DNA of 64,000 bases from Scortum barcoo (GCA_023238725.1 CM041534.1:6012572-6076571); one strand, 5' to 3'; shown: positions 34,300 to 48,523, counted from the stretch's first letter. Made by a program: numbers and translations. Notes: generated from the letters alone by a model not told the origin.

Positions 34300-36640
34300 C
34301 ACTTAATCATGCAGGTCAACCTGGGAGATATTGAAGGAATGAAGACATATTTCTCCAGTCCCTTTGCTAAATTCACTGGGAGCATAGCAATGGAGCAGAC
34401 ATATTTTTCAGCAGCATATTTTGATTTCGAATTAAAAAAAAGTCAGCGAATGAGAGATGCCTTCTGAATATGTCAGCATAATGGGATTTCTGTTATGAGT
34501 GTATAAGGGAGGGCAGAGAAAGGTCTTTACTTTAGTGTTTCTCCTCACCACACACCCTCTCACCTCTGTAGCAAAAGAGCCTTCACTAACCGGCAGGTGC
34601 TCAGAACAGAGAAACTGTGTATTGATTCAGCAGCTAAAAAGGCATTTTCAATTCACATACCATTTAAACAGCCTTCCCTACACTCTTTACCCCACCAATT
34701 CCATTAACCTCACCCTCCCCTCTGGCACCCATCACCCTCTCACTGTCTGTTAACCCCATCCTCTTTATTCTCATCCCATCATTTCTGGTTCGGCTGAGAT
34801 GAGATCATTACCTTTCTGCACGTGTCCATCTTTATGTTTTAGGTGCAGTCATACAAATACCGGTGTAATCTTGATTGTGTTGTAAAAAATGTAAAATCAC
34901 CAGCGGTAATATCCACAGGACAGTTTCTCTGCCAGTGATGCACTTTAACAAGCCTGCTCAGACTGTTATAGATCCAGCTGGCAGCAGCGATGCCATGTAC
35001 AAACAAAATAATCCAAGTCTATTAAAAAAAAAAGGTAAACATTATTGCGGCATATAAAAAAAAAAAGGTTCGGCAAGGAGAACCTGAAAAGATGACAAGA
35101 CATCTTTTAAACACGTTGAATATGTCAAACTGGGAGAGTTCGGGGTGAAAAGAGCTCTCACAAAGAGGAGGAAGGAGAGGAACAAAATAAAAGGAGGAGG
35201 AAATCATGGATCATGGAGGGAGCACTGGTATGATTTCCTAAGCTTTTGTGTGATATAAATTATGAGGCATATCTATCTCTCCGGCATTGTTAAGTGCACC
35301 TCCTCGGTATCTGATCTGTGGGGCTGTGAGCAGTTTATTAAAAATGGAAGTCATTCTAAATGAGCCTGTAATGCTCAACCCTTTCAGGAAATCTTAATGG
35401 ATCCCAGCCTATCTCTGACAAGGTTAAACGCTTGAGGAGACAGCGAACGTTAACAGACTAGATTATAGAGAGAGATGAATACTAACCAGCACAAAGATTC
35501 AGATGCAACATTAGACACTGTCAAGGATACACTGACTGTTTATTCCAGATATGAACAGCTAAAGAGCATGTCGGCTGCAGACTGCTGCTGATTCTTCATA
35601 ATGTAATGTCTTATGTATCGTATTGTTATAACTAAATTATCAGACACAGATCCTCGCTGAAGCTTGCGGCCGATCCAGCAGCGCTAAAAGCTCAACACGC
35701 AGACAGAAAAACAAAAGCAAATACAGGCGTGTGCTGCAAATGTAGGATTTACAAGCAAATTTAAATGATTTCACTATGAAAACACTCTCACTCACTACAC
35801 GTAAAGAGAAGTTGAGGAGCAGTCAGGCCTACGGTGTTAGTCACCGTGCAGGCCTGCTGGTGCTGCTTCAACTCCACAGACCCTCAACTTGAAACTAAGT
35901 AAAGTCCTGTCCACTCATCGGGGCAGCCAAATCGCTGGATTGACGTCCAGGAGGTCACGTAGAGTTAGTAGTCTGAACTGTAAAATGTAAATGTTCTACT
36001 GGGATGAACTGTCACTTCCACTCCACACAGAATGCCCTTCAGATGACACTACTCAGAGGATAAATTCAGCCTCATTAACTCTGAAGAACTCAAAGCCGAG
36101 GAATTTATGGTACAGTTTCACGACATGAGATAATCTGAATAATACATTTTCTTTGTTTGTTTGGCGAGGAGCGGCTTTAAAGTCTTTGGGATGAGCTGTT
36201 CATATGCATCTTTAATGTCACGCTCACACGTCCCCATGTATAATGAATAAATATAAACTAAATACGCTCGCAGATGCCATGGAAACTGTGCTGGAGTTGA
36301 CTTCCCAGTATTTGAGCACATCAGAGTATTTTTAGAGCTCCTTGTTGGCGGAATGAGATCTTGGCCAGGCTTTTTGTGAGTATGATGTTTACATGTCTAC
36401 AGCCAATGCCGCAGGTTTCACACATCACTGAGTGCTCAACCTGAGGACATGTTCATACACAACCTCTTGAACTCTGCTTTGTTAAAAAATACATACGTTT
36501 CATTGAAAGCTTCCTATGATACCAAAGGCATCCTGAGTTAGACAGAGTATTTACTTTTACGGTGTAGCCATAAAAAAAAAATATGGTGTGTATTTCACTC
36601 AAAGTATCCTATAGCTGTAAAGATATATTAGGACAAGCAG
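34300..36640. other. Noncoding block, possible conserved elements
   Basis: No coding exon seen. 35210-35470 is of even composition, without obvious repeats, and contains AT-rich core motifs (ATAAATTATGAGG, TTTATTAAAAATGG), the look of conserved noncoding DNA. This cannot be shown without an alignment. Confidence 0.3.
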
Positions 36641-36648
36641 TGACTGAA

Positions 36649-36650
<2 letters not shown>

Positions 36651-36686
<36 letters not shown>
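36651..36686. repeat. (AT)n microsatellite
   Basis: Eighteen uninterrupted AT dinucleotides. Confidence 0.95.
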
Positions 36687-36689
<3 letters not shown>

Positions 36690-37539
36690 ATATTAGATTT
36701 AAATAAAAATACCGTCCTCCTTCTTTTGTTGCCTCATCAGGGTACCAGACACGAAGGCTGTGAATGGCCAGTCTGCCTTTTAGGACACAGGGCTTTCAAA
36801 AGGACAACCTGTCATGCATTATCATGTCTATCTGTGATCTGGGTCAAGCCCCTGTAATGCATGAGTGCATTTACAGGCACACATAAGACCTACACACAGC
36901 ACACAGGACCACCATTTCAGAGTGAGACACAATCAACTCTATTGTGGGGCCCGCGCTGCTCTTATTAACAGTCTCTAAATTGCCCTTAGCTGATGTGTAT
37001 GTGTACGGCAGCCATCGCAGCGCCTTCAGCTATTTCCCAAGCCTTGCAGTAAAAACACATTCACAGGCCACATACATGTAATGAAACTGGCACAAGCTGC
37101 TGAAAGAGACATGAGATGAGACAGTAAATGCATTCCCTTCCTTGTGCACAAACAGCGAAGCATAATAATTGTCATCAAGATGCTTCATACACTGGATGGC
37201 AGGAGGATTTGTGGTGGCAATGTGTGTGTGCGTGTGTGTGGAGGCCGTGTGGGGGGAGTTTATAATGCACGATGAAGGAAGAAATCTGTGTTGTGGTGGC
37301 TTCATTACTAATTTACTTCCTCCTCATGTGCTCTCAGTTATTCTCATGTATTGTTCTTAGGCTTACTTGGATAGATAGTACAAACAGACACACACTCCTC
37401 ATGTGTGATGAACTTCCCCAGGCTGAGGATAGAGATGCGATTAGATATGTTTGGTATTCAGCATGCTAGGCCGCCTCTTTTCTTGACAGACTTGATCAAA
37501 ATGTTTTGTCTGTGACAGGAAAACAAATTTTTTAAATGC

Positions 37540-37910
37540 AATTTAAAGGCTAACTCTGGTGATGTTTTGTGTGTTTTTCACTGTCTGCAAGTTCCATGAA
37601 CTGTCTGATACATCTTGTTCCTCTGCGCCCCCGAGCCAGAGATTAAAAACACATCAGTGAGCCACACTGTTGCCCTGAGTGACATGCTTCATCACGATCA
37701 ACATGAGGACTGTAGTTTAGTTTGAGTCCATCCCACACACACAGGCGTGCTGCTGAAAATACCAAAATACTTTAAAGGCACCAAATGTGTGTTAATCCAC
37801 TTTCAGGGAATACTGAGAGATTAACTGACACAGTGACGGGTTTTGTCTTTTCGTGGTATTTGTTGACAATGTGGAAAAAAATTCCCCCAGTGACCTTTTC
37901 CTTTAACTCT
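37540..37910. repeat. Dispersed teleost repeat
   Basis: Starts AAAGGCTAACTCTGGTGATG and continues through TCACTGTCTGCAAGTTCC, CACATCAGTGAGCCACACTG and GTTAATCCACTTTCAGGGAA. The style matches percomorph dispersed elements; recognised from memory only. No coding capacity. Confidence 0.45.
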
Positions 37911-39839
37911 GCGGGAACAAGTGGGAACAAATTCTCTGACATTCATGCTTAATTTAATGTTTTTAAAAGTTCAGTAAACAGAGCCAACGTGGAGTTCATT
38001 TTTAGCAAAAGGTCCTTTACTGTACATGTTCAGATATAAATGGTTGGAACACCTGTCCCTGGTGACCTTTTTGATCCTGTTGGGGTCCTGGCAGATGTTG
38101 CACTGGGCAGCACAGATGAGAAAGGTGTGACAGGAAGTCAACAGCAGCAGCATCAGAGCTGTTCTCACAGCCTGGCATGAAGCCACTTGCTGCACCAGGG
38201 ATCTGGACGCTGCTCTGACCTCCTCGCAAACTCCAAAGCTTTTCTGTCTCCATTTGCCATAAAATCATTTCATGTAGGTTAGTGTGAAATAAAGAACTGT
38301 ATTGCACTTGTGACTCCCTGCCCACATGCAGAGCAGATCACTGGATCAATACCTGCCTTCAGTTTCTCCCCCCAGTGGGAGGGCGAGTGCTGTCAGTGGC
38401 ACTGAGACTGTTGCTTCCAATAACACAGTTTTAAAGGTGCGCAACGTTTCTGTCTCTCTCAAGGCAAGACCCATTCTCAATGTGAAATTATTGAAAAGCA
38501 TCTCGCTACGCATGTTCCCTCTCATCAAGTTGACTTATTAAATATGTACTCATTATCTGCTGTTAAATTATTGCCAACCACTTTGCTTGTACAAATAGCC
38601 CAAGTAGTTCTCTGCTTCTTATTATTCAAGTCAAAAGGGCAAAGAGTAGGTGTGAACACTGAAGTTAAGAACAGGCATACAAGATCTAAAAAAGTACAAC
38701 AGTGCCAACCAGAATTATAAATAGAAGCTAATGTATTTGTTGCGCAGACAACAACAACAAAATCACTTTTGACCACATTTCAGCAGATGAATGCATTCAC
38801 ATTTTGACTGTCACGCTGATTTTTGTTATTGCACTATTTCACTTTTATAACAAAATATTAGTAGACATAACATTTTAGATGTTTCCATCTGTGAACATGA
38901 AAAAACCTTTTCATGATTTGTCAGCTGGATTTAATACGTAAGCTTCATAACAGCCCACAACTATAAAAACACGTAAAATACAACTGATTAAAAACACAAA
39001 TGAAAGTACATTTCAGTATTTATTGCAAACATTTTAATGGGGTATATCAGGCTGCTTTTGATGTGAGAGCACAACCTGCATGTCTGACTTGTCTTGTTTT
39101 AATGTATAACAGAGAGGGCAGAGACACAGCATACATGTACCCGTCCTACACAAGCCAAAACCTGTTCATTAGCCAATTAGCGCTGAGTCTAATTTCAGGT
39201 CTTTTGCTGGGCTCAGATTCAGTCCTGTCAGACCGCGCTGAGGGCTGTTATGTATCAACATTTCTGATCCAAGCCCTGTTTATTGTGTGAAATCTTCCCA
39301 CCGCTGCTCACTGTCACTGCTTCTCTGACTGCTGAGCTCCTCAGAAATCACTGAGCCAGAAAGCGTGTTGTGTTACTATGACAACCAACATCCGTGGCAT
39401 TAAACATAGCTTTTAATAGTAGCAGTGTGTGAGGACATAACATAATAGTGTAAATGTTGCAGTTTTTCATATGGTGAAATGTTATTAAAAATGCACAGTA
39501 AAGGATAAATCTAGAGGCACAGGCCTGCCCTTGAGGCATCCCGACAGCAGAGGAAGTGGAAGCACTGGTTTTAGTTCTGAGCTGGATGGAGCTCTCACTA
39601 TAATTGAAAGTTAACAAAGCAACAAGCCTGTAAGGGAGGAAACAACCAAATAAACAGCTTGTCCTTTTTAAAACTCATTCAGTTCTTTTTAAAGCATTTA
39701 AAGCCATTTGTGAGGATAATTTTGTGTATGAATGTACGACTGCGCTCGCCACAGTTGGGATACATACTACATGCTGCCTGTGGGAGGAATGTACAGTGTC
39801 AGTGATGTATGAGGAGAGGATTTCCTCTTAACACCCCCC

Positions 39840-40060
39840 TCCCCCCCTCGCCCCCGCCCAGCAATATGCATTTGTGGTGATTTTGTCTCCCTTCCCTGCC
39901 TCCAATATTTCTGTCCCGTATGTTGTGGGACAGAGTAAGTCAGCCCAGTGGTGTGGAAAATTAGATCATTAATTGGGAATCATTAACAAGGAGTCTTTGA
40001 TAAGTAATTTAGTGAGTCTTCAACGGTCGTGGGAGATGCGCTTTCTGCTGAGAATAACTC
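39840..40060. other. Candidate regulatory block rich in homeobox/POU-like motifs
   Basis: Contains ATATGCAT (octamer-like), then TTAGATCATTAATTGGG, AATCATTAACAAGG and TTTGATAAGTAATTTAG within about 60 bp. These TAAT cores, in unique-looking sequence, resemble a developmental enhancer or conserved noncoding element. Unproven. Confidence 0.3.
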
Positions 40061-40074
40061 GCTCTCTGCAGTCT

Positions 40075-40460
40075 GTTAAAGGATAAGGCTGGTAATATTG
40101 TTCTATATTTTGCTACTGTCAACAAATGTCATGAAAAACCAACAATTCCTCCATCTGTCTCCCAATGCTTTCTGGTTTCCCCACCCTGTCTGTGGCTCTC
40201 TCTTAAGCCCATTTATTCAAGACATAATTCCTTCAACAAATATATATTTCAATTAAAAAATATATATAAATGTCATTTCCCAAAGCTGGCCATTTTGGTG
40301 TTTAGAAAATGTCACTCAAATAGATTTACATTGTGTATTTATTGGGGACTATTTTCAGCCACGGATTAATCCACATTTGGAGCTCCAGTGATTTACAGTA
40401 GCAAGATGATGTATGTGTGACTGACTCAGAAAACTACAGTGCCAATATTCAGTGAGGCCA
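40075..40460. repeat. Dispersed teleost repeat ('GGATAAGGCTGG' type)
   Basis: Runs from AAAGGATAAGGCTGGTAATA through TGTCAACAAATGTCATGAAA, TTATTGGGGACTATTTTCAG and CAGTGAGGCCA. I recognise this order from percomorph repeats. Confidence 0.55.
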
Positions 40461-42269
40461 CTGATGTTTTTTATTTTTATTTTTTTTTTATCAATGTCAT
40501 TGTTGGTTTTGGTCGTTTCGTGGCATTCGTTCAAAACGAGAAAAATACAAAGCATCAACAACCGCTTCACCACTGTTAAGCCTTGTGGTGATGTTGTGCC
40601 CAAACATTCCCCATTAACCCTCAGTTTGTCTCACCTTCTCTCTTACTTCCTCTCTACCTCGCTCGTCCTGCTGTGCCAGCCTGCTCTGTGCCAAGAACGC
40701 TTCACATCTGCCTCTGCAGTGTAGAAATGATGGCTGCGATGTGGATTTAAGAATGTGTGCCTGTAAATATTTGGGTTTGCCTCAGTGAGTCCCGCGGGGA
40801 GATGAGCCCCCACAGCCATCTGAAGGAGTCCAGCTTGATAGTAATTCCTTTCCCCCCATGGCAACCCTAGCAGGAAGCACATCCCAGGAGTATTTAGTGA
40901 AGTAGGAGAAACAAGGACAGACTAATAGATGATAATAGATGAGACCAACATCACTTTTAAAAATATAATTAAATTATGCACAAGGACAAACAAAATATAC
41001 AGAGCAGTTCGGATTTATTAGTTAGCAGGTCATGTCATTTAAGTTGAATCTGACAGCTGCTCCGGGTTTAGCTGAGTGGTGTGACTCAGTTCATCTAGTC
41101 AAAATGACTGTTATCATGCTGTAATGGATCACTACCCTTTGCAGTGCGGCTAGATGGTTTGTTAATTGCATGAACAGGAAAAGGGGATATTAGATTCTGA
41201 AATGAACACTTTAACTCTTTCCTTCCTTACCTTTTTATCCAGCAGTAAGACTCTTTTCCTCCTGCGTACGTGCTGATTGACATGTTTTACCCATCTGTTG
41301 CCTGTCTCCACTGAAGACAATGCAGCCGCATGAATGATTTAAAGGGAGAATGAACATTGCCGTGTCTCTGTAAATGACAGAGAGGGAAAATGATTGTGTT
41401 TATAGAGTGAGGCCTCATAGAAAGGTGATATGGTTGGAAAGCACATTGTTATGGTTCTCACAAAACCCATTTACTTTCACATGAATGTGAAATTTCCAGC
41501 ATTCATAAGCAGTCCTTTGAACGTTACATGCTTTTCTCAGTTTTATCTCGCTGTTTAAAATTGGATGATGTGACAGGAAGGGAAATTTCAACTTCAGGTC
41601 TTCATACTGGAACAATTCTGAATATGTAAATGCGTTTAAGATGAAGAAAGCTTTGAGCCATTTATAGAAAAACTGGCTCTGAAACGACCCACTGTTTCGA
41701 GCTTCACAGAATGTACGCTAAATTTATTATCCACAAATTATTCTGTGATTGTGTTTTATGAGGTACTTGTATTGGGTCTTGAGGGTTTTTGTGGAAATTT
41801 GCTGCAATGATTTACACATTTTTTCCATTCCTGGGTTTACCTGGAAGGGTATAACAACACATATATGAAATACATCAAGACACACAGCACAGAAAAACTC
41901 TTGCTGAGTGTTTTCATTCATTCCCGATCTGGACACACGACTGATCTATGTCCCTCTATATAATGTTTATAGGCCCCTGTGGAATCTGGTGTTCCCGTTC
42001 AATATCAACATCATACACTGAAAAGCAGACTTCAGTCAGGTAATTCTTCACCAAATGAGCAAAGTTTTTTGAACTGAGGGATCCACAAATTAATGACTGC
42101 ACTAAAATGAGAGAGTAATGGCTGCAGTGTGTTATTAGATAATTAGATTTCCTAACTAAATCATGTGACTAATATTCCTTCAAATGGTGACATGCAATAA
42201 TAGTTTCAAATGGGTGTAAAAATTTTGGTGGACTGAGTCATGTTGTATGAAATGTTGGAGATTATTCAA

Positions 42270-42645
42270 AGGTTTGTCATTGCATCTGGGCTGAAGACAG
42301 AACTGAAGGCCCTGAAAACCTTTTTCCTCCATCAGCTTCTTACTGTGAACAATCCAACATGAAAAGACAATCTTCTGCCAAAGTGTGAATAGTTTCATTT
42401 ATTTCACTCGTGAGATTCATGCCATTGTTGTTTTTTTTCTGTGCTCTTCTCGCTGAATTGGAGTAGGTGCGACTGATGTCACATATTTCTGTGCACCAGT
42501 CAGATTTGAGCAATATTTGAATCAGAGTCTGATGACAGCTGTTGTTTGTTCCTGTTGCCGGAACTGTCAATCAAATCTGATCAAACCACATCCACACAGT
42601 CCTGATGAGGCAGGTTAGCTCACAGTGTTAAACTCTTGATAAATA
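42270..42645. repeat. Dispersed repeat family B, copy 1
   Basis: Shares with 58840-59205, in the same order and orientation, CCATCAGCTT.TTACT.TGA, CAATCC.ACATGAAAA, GTGCTCTTCTC, GATGTCACA, CAATATTTGAATC, GTCCTGATGAGGCAG and a TGTTAAACTCTT.ATAAATAA end. No reading frame. The family is unknown to me; length about 360 bp. Confidence 0.8.
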
Positions 42646-45119
42646 AAACCAAGGGATGTTTTTAACCCAAATCTTTAACTTTCTTTAACTTGCTTATTTA
42701 GTCAAAAATAATTAAAACTGTGGACAAACAATTAAGATTTCAAACCGGGTTTTAGGGAGAATGACTGAATATGAATATAATATGAATATAAGTTGTATAA
42801 AGCCCTCTTCGTCTCCAGAGGGAGCTGTGTGAAATTTGATGATGTTGTCATGTTTAAGGTAAAATGTCATTGACACAGGGTTGCACAGTGAAATGCAAGT
42901 TGTAGTGCCTTTATGCTTCAGAAGAAAAACAAGGTTTTGTTATGTTGAGGTGTATCCTTTGGGATCTGCACAGCCACCTCATTGATGTTACCTATGTTCC
43001 CTAGATGTTGACCAGTGACGTGCTGGGCAGTCCACCTGCTGAAAAGCCCTCCTGTGCACGTTATGCCAGTTTGTAATGTTTTCTGTCCTGATGCTTTCTG
43101 TTGTTCCCTTATAAAACTTTTTGTTTTTTCAAAACAAATTTTGTGTGGATTAAAAACTACGAAATCTCTGAGTCTGGTGCATCGATTTTGACCCCCTCAC
43201 AGAAAACTGTCCATATTGAGTGACAAGATATAAGAGAGCATTGCTAAAGCAGTGGGGTACAATACAGTGAGGTTTAAAGTGGAGCGTAACATCTTAAATT
43301 CTTTATGCCACGTGTAGTAATCAATTGTAGTGATTAAGTACACTCTTCTATTATTTTGAGATACTGGAGAGAAACAAATTGCATTTCTTTTTGTTTGTTT
43401 TTTGTGAAACAAGGTTCAGCCGCCCTTGACCAGCCCAGTCATTTTATTACAGATTCTCAGTTCTGCTCTGAATAGATAAAAAATATTTTCACTGTACAGC
43501 ACCTGCACTAACATCCCATCCAATTTGTTCTCATTTGCCTGGTCTCTTTAAAAAGAAGTTTCGAGCCAGACTCAAACCAAGTCACAGTTACATGGTGTGT
43601 GTTGACTGCTGGCGCACCAGGACAACCCAGTGATACCATTTAGTCTGCCATAATTACTGAGGAGACTTGCCAGATGAGCCAACTCTCTGCCAACTTTGTG
43701 TGGTTTTTACTGCTGACATGTGTGACCAGTGACAGATGCAGCCTGTTTGCTGAGGTGCACGTGATCAACTTCATGTTCCTGGTCAGCACAGCAATCAGCG
43801 TCTCGCTTTCCAACTAAAATCTAACCTCTTCACGTCCCCTTCCCCTCTACAGTCCTCTCACTTGCCTCTGGAGCACCGCCCCTCCCCTCCCCACACTCCC
43901 AAATACATAACACATCTTCTTCCTCATTCTTGCACCCAAAATTCCTTGTTTCGTTAATTAGTGTTTCCCTATTATAAATGGTCATTCTAGCCACACAGGA
44001 AGATTTGTTACATTCATTGTCAGGCCCCATGTGACTTTGACTCTAGCACTCCTACTAATAGTCTTACTAATGCTTTGCTGTAATGTTGACTATCCAGGAA
44101 TGTAAGCTTATTCTAGCATCACACTAAATGCGATTAGCCTTCCGTATGTAAGCTAAATGTGTAAATGTAAATCAGGACGGTCCTATTTGGAGAAGTCTTT
44201 AGGTTTATCAGTGTTACAGTAGGAGTACAGAGGAGAGGATGTTTGAGGATGATGGCATTGTGTTTAAATCCTCTATCAATTCAAAACTGTTTAAGCAGCC
44301 TCAGTTGCTTTCTTGAATGCATCTTTAAGATTCCAGTGACAGCCCTCAATGCAAAGATTTGCTCCATGCTTTATTTTCCATTCTTGCTTGTTCCTGTTTC
44401 AAATTGCTGTCAACAGCTGCATCAATACGACGCCTTCATGCTGGGGATGGAGAGGAGTGTTCCCGCACCAGCTGCTACAGTTCAGCAGGCTGTTTTTCTT
44501 GGGTATCTTGACTTAGGTCTTTTGGCACGGTCATTAAGGTTTTGTACCTTGCCTCACATAGTTTCCAAAAAGTCAATAAGAACCATTGTAGCTGTTGTGA
44601 GGCGGCAGTATGAATATAATCAATGCCAGTTTTCCCACCAGTGTTCACAGCTTTGGAGCACCTTATAAGTTAAGAAAATACAGGAGTTAATGCACTTGTG
44701 GCCTGAAAAGACTCCCTGTTGGTGGTAAATTACACCTAAAACAGGCTGAAAACCAATTTAAAAGAGGAGAGGCGTAACACATGGGTAAGGGTGAATTATT
44801 ACCCAGTCACAGTGTTGATTAAATGACAATAAAGACAAACTAAACTATTTCACCCCTCTGTTTTACAGCCTGATCCGACATGAAAATCACTCCTGGCTAG
44901 CAACACGAAAACAGTTTTCAGCTATTACTGACACAACACAACATCTTTTTTTGTTTGCATTCCTTACATTATAGAGCGCAAAAGAGAAAACCCCAACTTA
45001 AATGTGCAGTAAAACCAATGGTGATGGCTTTTACGTGTGCGTAAGCCTTGTAGATGTTGCAGTCAACTCTATTCTGTAATATAACGTCCATATGCTCCGT
45101 CTCTCTCCCCCTCGTTCTC

Positions 45120-45260
45120 ACTATCTGCTTCTCTAGTTTTCCCACTGGGTGGAGGAGCTATAAATTAAAGTGGGGAATTACTGCTAACTGTTGGAATAAA
45201 TTAAGGCGCTTTTGCGTCTGTAAACACCGTCTGACTGCGTAATTACACTCCCACTCCCAC
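45120..45260. other. Candidate regulatory block
   Basis: Contains GCTATAAATTAAAG, AATAAATTAAGGCGC, GTAAACA (forkhead-like) and GCGTAATTACAC in about 110 bp of non-repetitive sequence. It is TATA-like and homeobox-like, but no transcript structure can be derived. Confidence 0.25.
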
Positions 45261-47519
45261 TGAGACGCCATGGAGAGGGAGGATAAGGAAAGAAATGCAG
45301 CATAGATGAAGAGCAGTGGCAGTGGGAGAGAGAAAAGATGAACAAAATGTCACAAGGGGGGGGTCACATATTCGCTGGTTGGACACTCCCTCAGATTAGG
45401 GGGGAAAGGTGACTTTGAGCATCATGAGCTGAACCACCATATTGGTCATTACATCTTAATTATATGAAGCGAAATATGGCCAAAATATTGCTGAAAAATG
45501 CTGAAAACTGCAGTGCTTTTAATCCGGAGTTACCTGCTGTCTCTAGCTCAGCCTTGCCCTTGTTTAAGGATTCTTTACTAAAGATTTACATATTTGAGCC
45601 ATTAGACCTTTCCTTTTTTCATTTCCTTCTACAGAAAATGTGTTGGACATCACGTAGCACTCAAGCTCTCACTCAATCTGCAGTCTAATTACAATATGGC
45701 CATGTTAATGGCAAATCACATTCAGCAGTACAATAGTTCATTGGATGGACTGAAAGCCACTTTATCACAAAAAGATCTTAACAGCTGGCTATAAACAAGA
45801 GCCAGGCACATATGGCCTTCAAGGAGATCCATGTCATCAGCCTGAGCAAGGAGCAAAGCACGGGGTTATCCTATATTACGAGAACCAGATAAATTTAATT
45901 AAGACATTTGGAAATTTGCACACCTCTATTCTCTCACATCAGCTGCTGACAGCGCGTATTCACCCAAACAAGGTTGTTGACATTAGCCAGTACAGCGCAA
46001 CTGGCACGGTAGTCCCCAGGCAGCCAAATGAATGGAGTCCATAAAACTCAGTTTACCTTACTATTTGATTGTGTAGCAGCTGTAAAAAAGCAATGGTCTG
46101 CCTACAGAGCCTCTGAAATATCTGGACCTGCCAGCATGACTCCAGCAGTGATTGGACCTATCAGTGGCTCCCATGCACATGATGACATATATCTCCTCTC
46201 GTGGTACAGTATATTTCTAGTAGCACATGTCTAAGGAGCGTGCACACTCAGCTCATCAATGGTGTCACAGTTTGCCGGGGGCACGGACCTCTGATAAGCA
46301 ACTCTGACAACTACAAACCTGCATAAAGCCTGTATAAAAACATCACCTGTCATAACATTTTTATGCAGTCGTGGCAGCTTCATGAAAAGGTTGGAGTTTT
46401 GAGACTGCACGGTATAAATTGTTCAGATTAGGATTATTAGGCTGCGCATTCTTGTGCATACCAGATAGATGTCGAGCACCGACCTGCCGTAGCTCAACAG
46501 GTTCAGTTTCTGTCGAGCTTCATCTCTCAGTGATGACAGCCATGCTTGTATGTTAGTCACTCCAAACACCCAGTCTCTTTTCAAAGGGCTAAGGTTACTG
46601 TTTATGCCACGCTGTAACACTCTTAGATGCTATAGTAATTGTTTCCCAGAGAAACACTGACATAAATTTGATGCACACAGAATGATATCAAATGCACTGT
46701 GAGCTCAGCAGTGTATGATGGCACAGAGAGCTATGAGTAGCAGCATTTTTCATTTCTCAAGGTCCTACTAAATCATTAATGTTATACGCTGACGCTCTGC
46801 ATTGTAATTATAGGATCCACTGATCTTTGCTTACAGTTTTGCCTTTTATGTATAAAATTCTGCTTTTCTACGGAAATCACAAGCCTGGCTTTTTATGGAA
46901 CGTGATCGAGAGGCAAAAAAACAATATCAGGACTGTGGAGGCAGCACATTTGGTATGTGAAATGTGCACATGAAGGTGGGGAGCGAGAGGCTGAAGCGGT
47001 GCCACACCTAATCACACCAGCTGATTCATGGAAAGCTCTCAAGCTGACAAGTGTTGGTTTTTGATGCACAGCTGAAATGTAAGCAGCTGGTCCGAGCTCA
47101 GCCCCACCGGTGCTCGCCTGGCTCGGTTCCTCCCACGGCGAGCTGTGGTCCACATCCACTCTGGGGACCGCAACAGATGTCCAACCAATTTGAGGACCAC
47201 TTTGAAAATGCTCGCTGTCAAGGCTCGGACTAACAGTGCCATGATTGGACAGAATCATAACCTGCCCAACACGCTGTGCAGATCAGAGAGCAGCTCTAAT
47301 TAAAAGGGGGAAAAAAAACAAAACAAAACCAAAAAAAAAAAAACCCACACACACACAACAAAAACAGCCATCCATCAGTCTGACAAAGAGGGAGTGAGAC
47401 TGAGAGCAGCCAGAGCAAAATGTGTTGTTTTTCACAATGCAACTGCACAGAGGCTCCTGGTGATGATATTATTCATTCACAAGGACTGATTTCTAAACCA
47501 GAACACTGCAGACATGTTC

Positions 47520-47520
<1 letters not shown>

Positions 47521-47550
<30 letters not shown>

Positions 47551-47569
47551 TAGATAGATAGATAGATAG
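47521..47569. repeat. (GACA)n(GATA)n microsatellite
   Basis: Compound tetranucleotide tract: GACA units from 47521 change to GATA units from about 47549. Confidence 0.95.
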
Positions 47570-47671
47570 TCTAATTTGCATTTGCAACATATTTATCAAT
47601 GATCTGCACAGCTTGCCTTGCACAAGTTCAGACTAGTTAAAACCATGGAACAGGCAAAAGAAAGAGAGCAA

Positions 47672-47674
<3 letters not shown>

Positions 47675-47702
<28 letters not shown>
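47675..47702. repeat. (GA)n microsatellite
   Basis: Fourteen GA units at the left edge of the purine-rich region. Confidence 0.9.
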
Positions 47703-47706
<4 letters not shown>

Positions 47707-48228
47707 ATAAACATGCACCGTGTCTCACTGTTATTCAAATGACATATAGAGGAAAGGCTCTCACAAACGTGCTCCAGCCTCCTCCTCCCTCTCCTTTAAT
47801 CCTCTCCATCCTTTACACCTCGGTCTTTCTCTCCTCTGCTCCTCTTCTCCTCAGCCTCAGCCGGCAGATTGGACACATTTTCTTTTTTTCTCCCCCCCCC
47901 CCCTTCCTCTCCATCTCTCTCTCTTTTCCCTTTCAGAATAAAAAAAAAAATAAAACACGTTTCAGCGTCTCAGGGGCAATTTATTCAGCGCAAAGAGCGG
48001 ACAGAGCTGAGAGGCAGCACATTTTTCAGTCTTTCTTTCCTGTTTCTCTCTCTCTCTCTCACACACACACACTGCAAAGGTGCACGGATGAGCGGGCGCG
48101 GACCTGCCCGGTGACTAATTGCCATAATAAGGCGCACAAGTTCGCCGGCGAGCGAGGCACGTTTTTATTCCTCCGTATTACCATGTAGCCAGTGCCGCAG
48201 CGGGGAGATAATCGGGCGGAGGGAGCAG

Positions 48229-48232
<4 letters not shown>

Positions 48233-48265
<33 letters not shown>
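48233..48265. repeat. (GA)n microsatellite in the putative leader
   Basis: About sixteen AG/GA units, interrupted only at the right edge. Confidence 0.9.
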
Positions 48266-48270
<5 letters not shown>

Positions 48271-48519
48271 GCTGGCGGCACATGATCACACAGGCTATCC
48301 AGTCACTGATCAACTGGAGCATTCATAATTGCGCTGGCGACAACATATGGGAATACAACGAGGCGAGATCGTGGTCACACCTGCTTGTGGAGGACACCGG
48401 AGGAGCCGTGACAGAGAGAGATAGACAGAGAGAGAAAGAGAAAGAGAGAGAGAGAGAAGGAGAGAGAAAAAAATAAGGGCGGCCAAAATCTGAGGGACTT
48501 TGCATCAAACACAGCCGCT

Positions 48520-48523
<4 letters not shown>

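Noticed and set aside
37971..38325. Minus-strand open frames with a hydrophobic, signal-peptide-like stretch (ALMLLLLTS) and several cysteines.
   Set aside because: No homologous family could be recognised, the two overlapping frames compete, and no splice structure or poly(A) signal supports a gene. It may be a decayed receptor fragment or chance.
44243..44668. 141-codon + strand open frame.
   Set aside because: Composition is not protein-like, no domain is recognisable, and there is no promoter or splice context. Long open frames of this size occur by chance in 34 kb.
46893..47258. 121-codon minus-strand open frame in a CpG-bearing patch.
   Set aside because: No recognisable domains, and it is opposed by open frames on the other strand. 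It is better explained as GC-richer noncoding DNA.
47739..48188. 149-codon + strand open frame.
   Set aside because: It is a translation of pyrimidine-rich low-complexity sequence (Pro/Ser/Leu runs) within the suspected untranslated leader.
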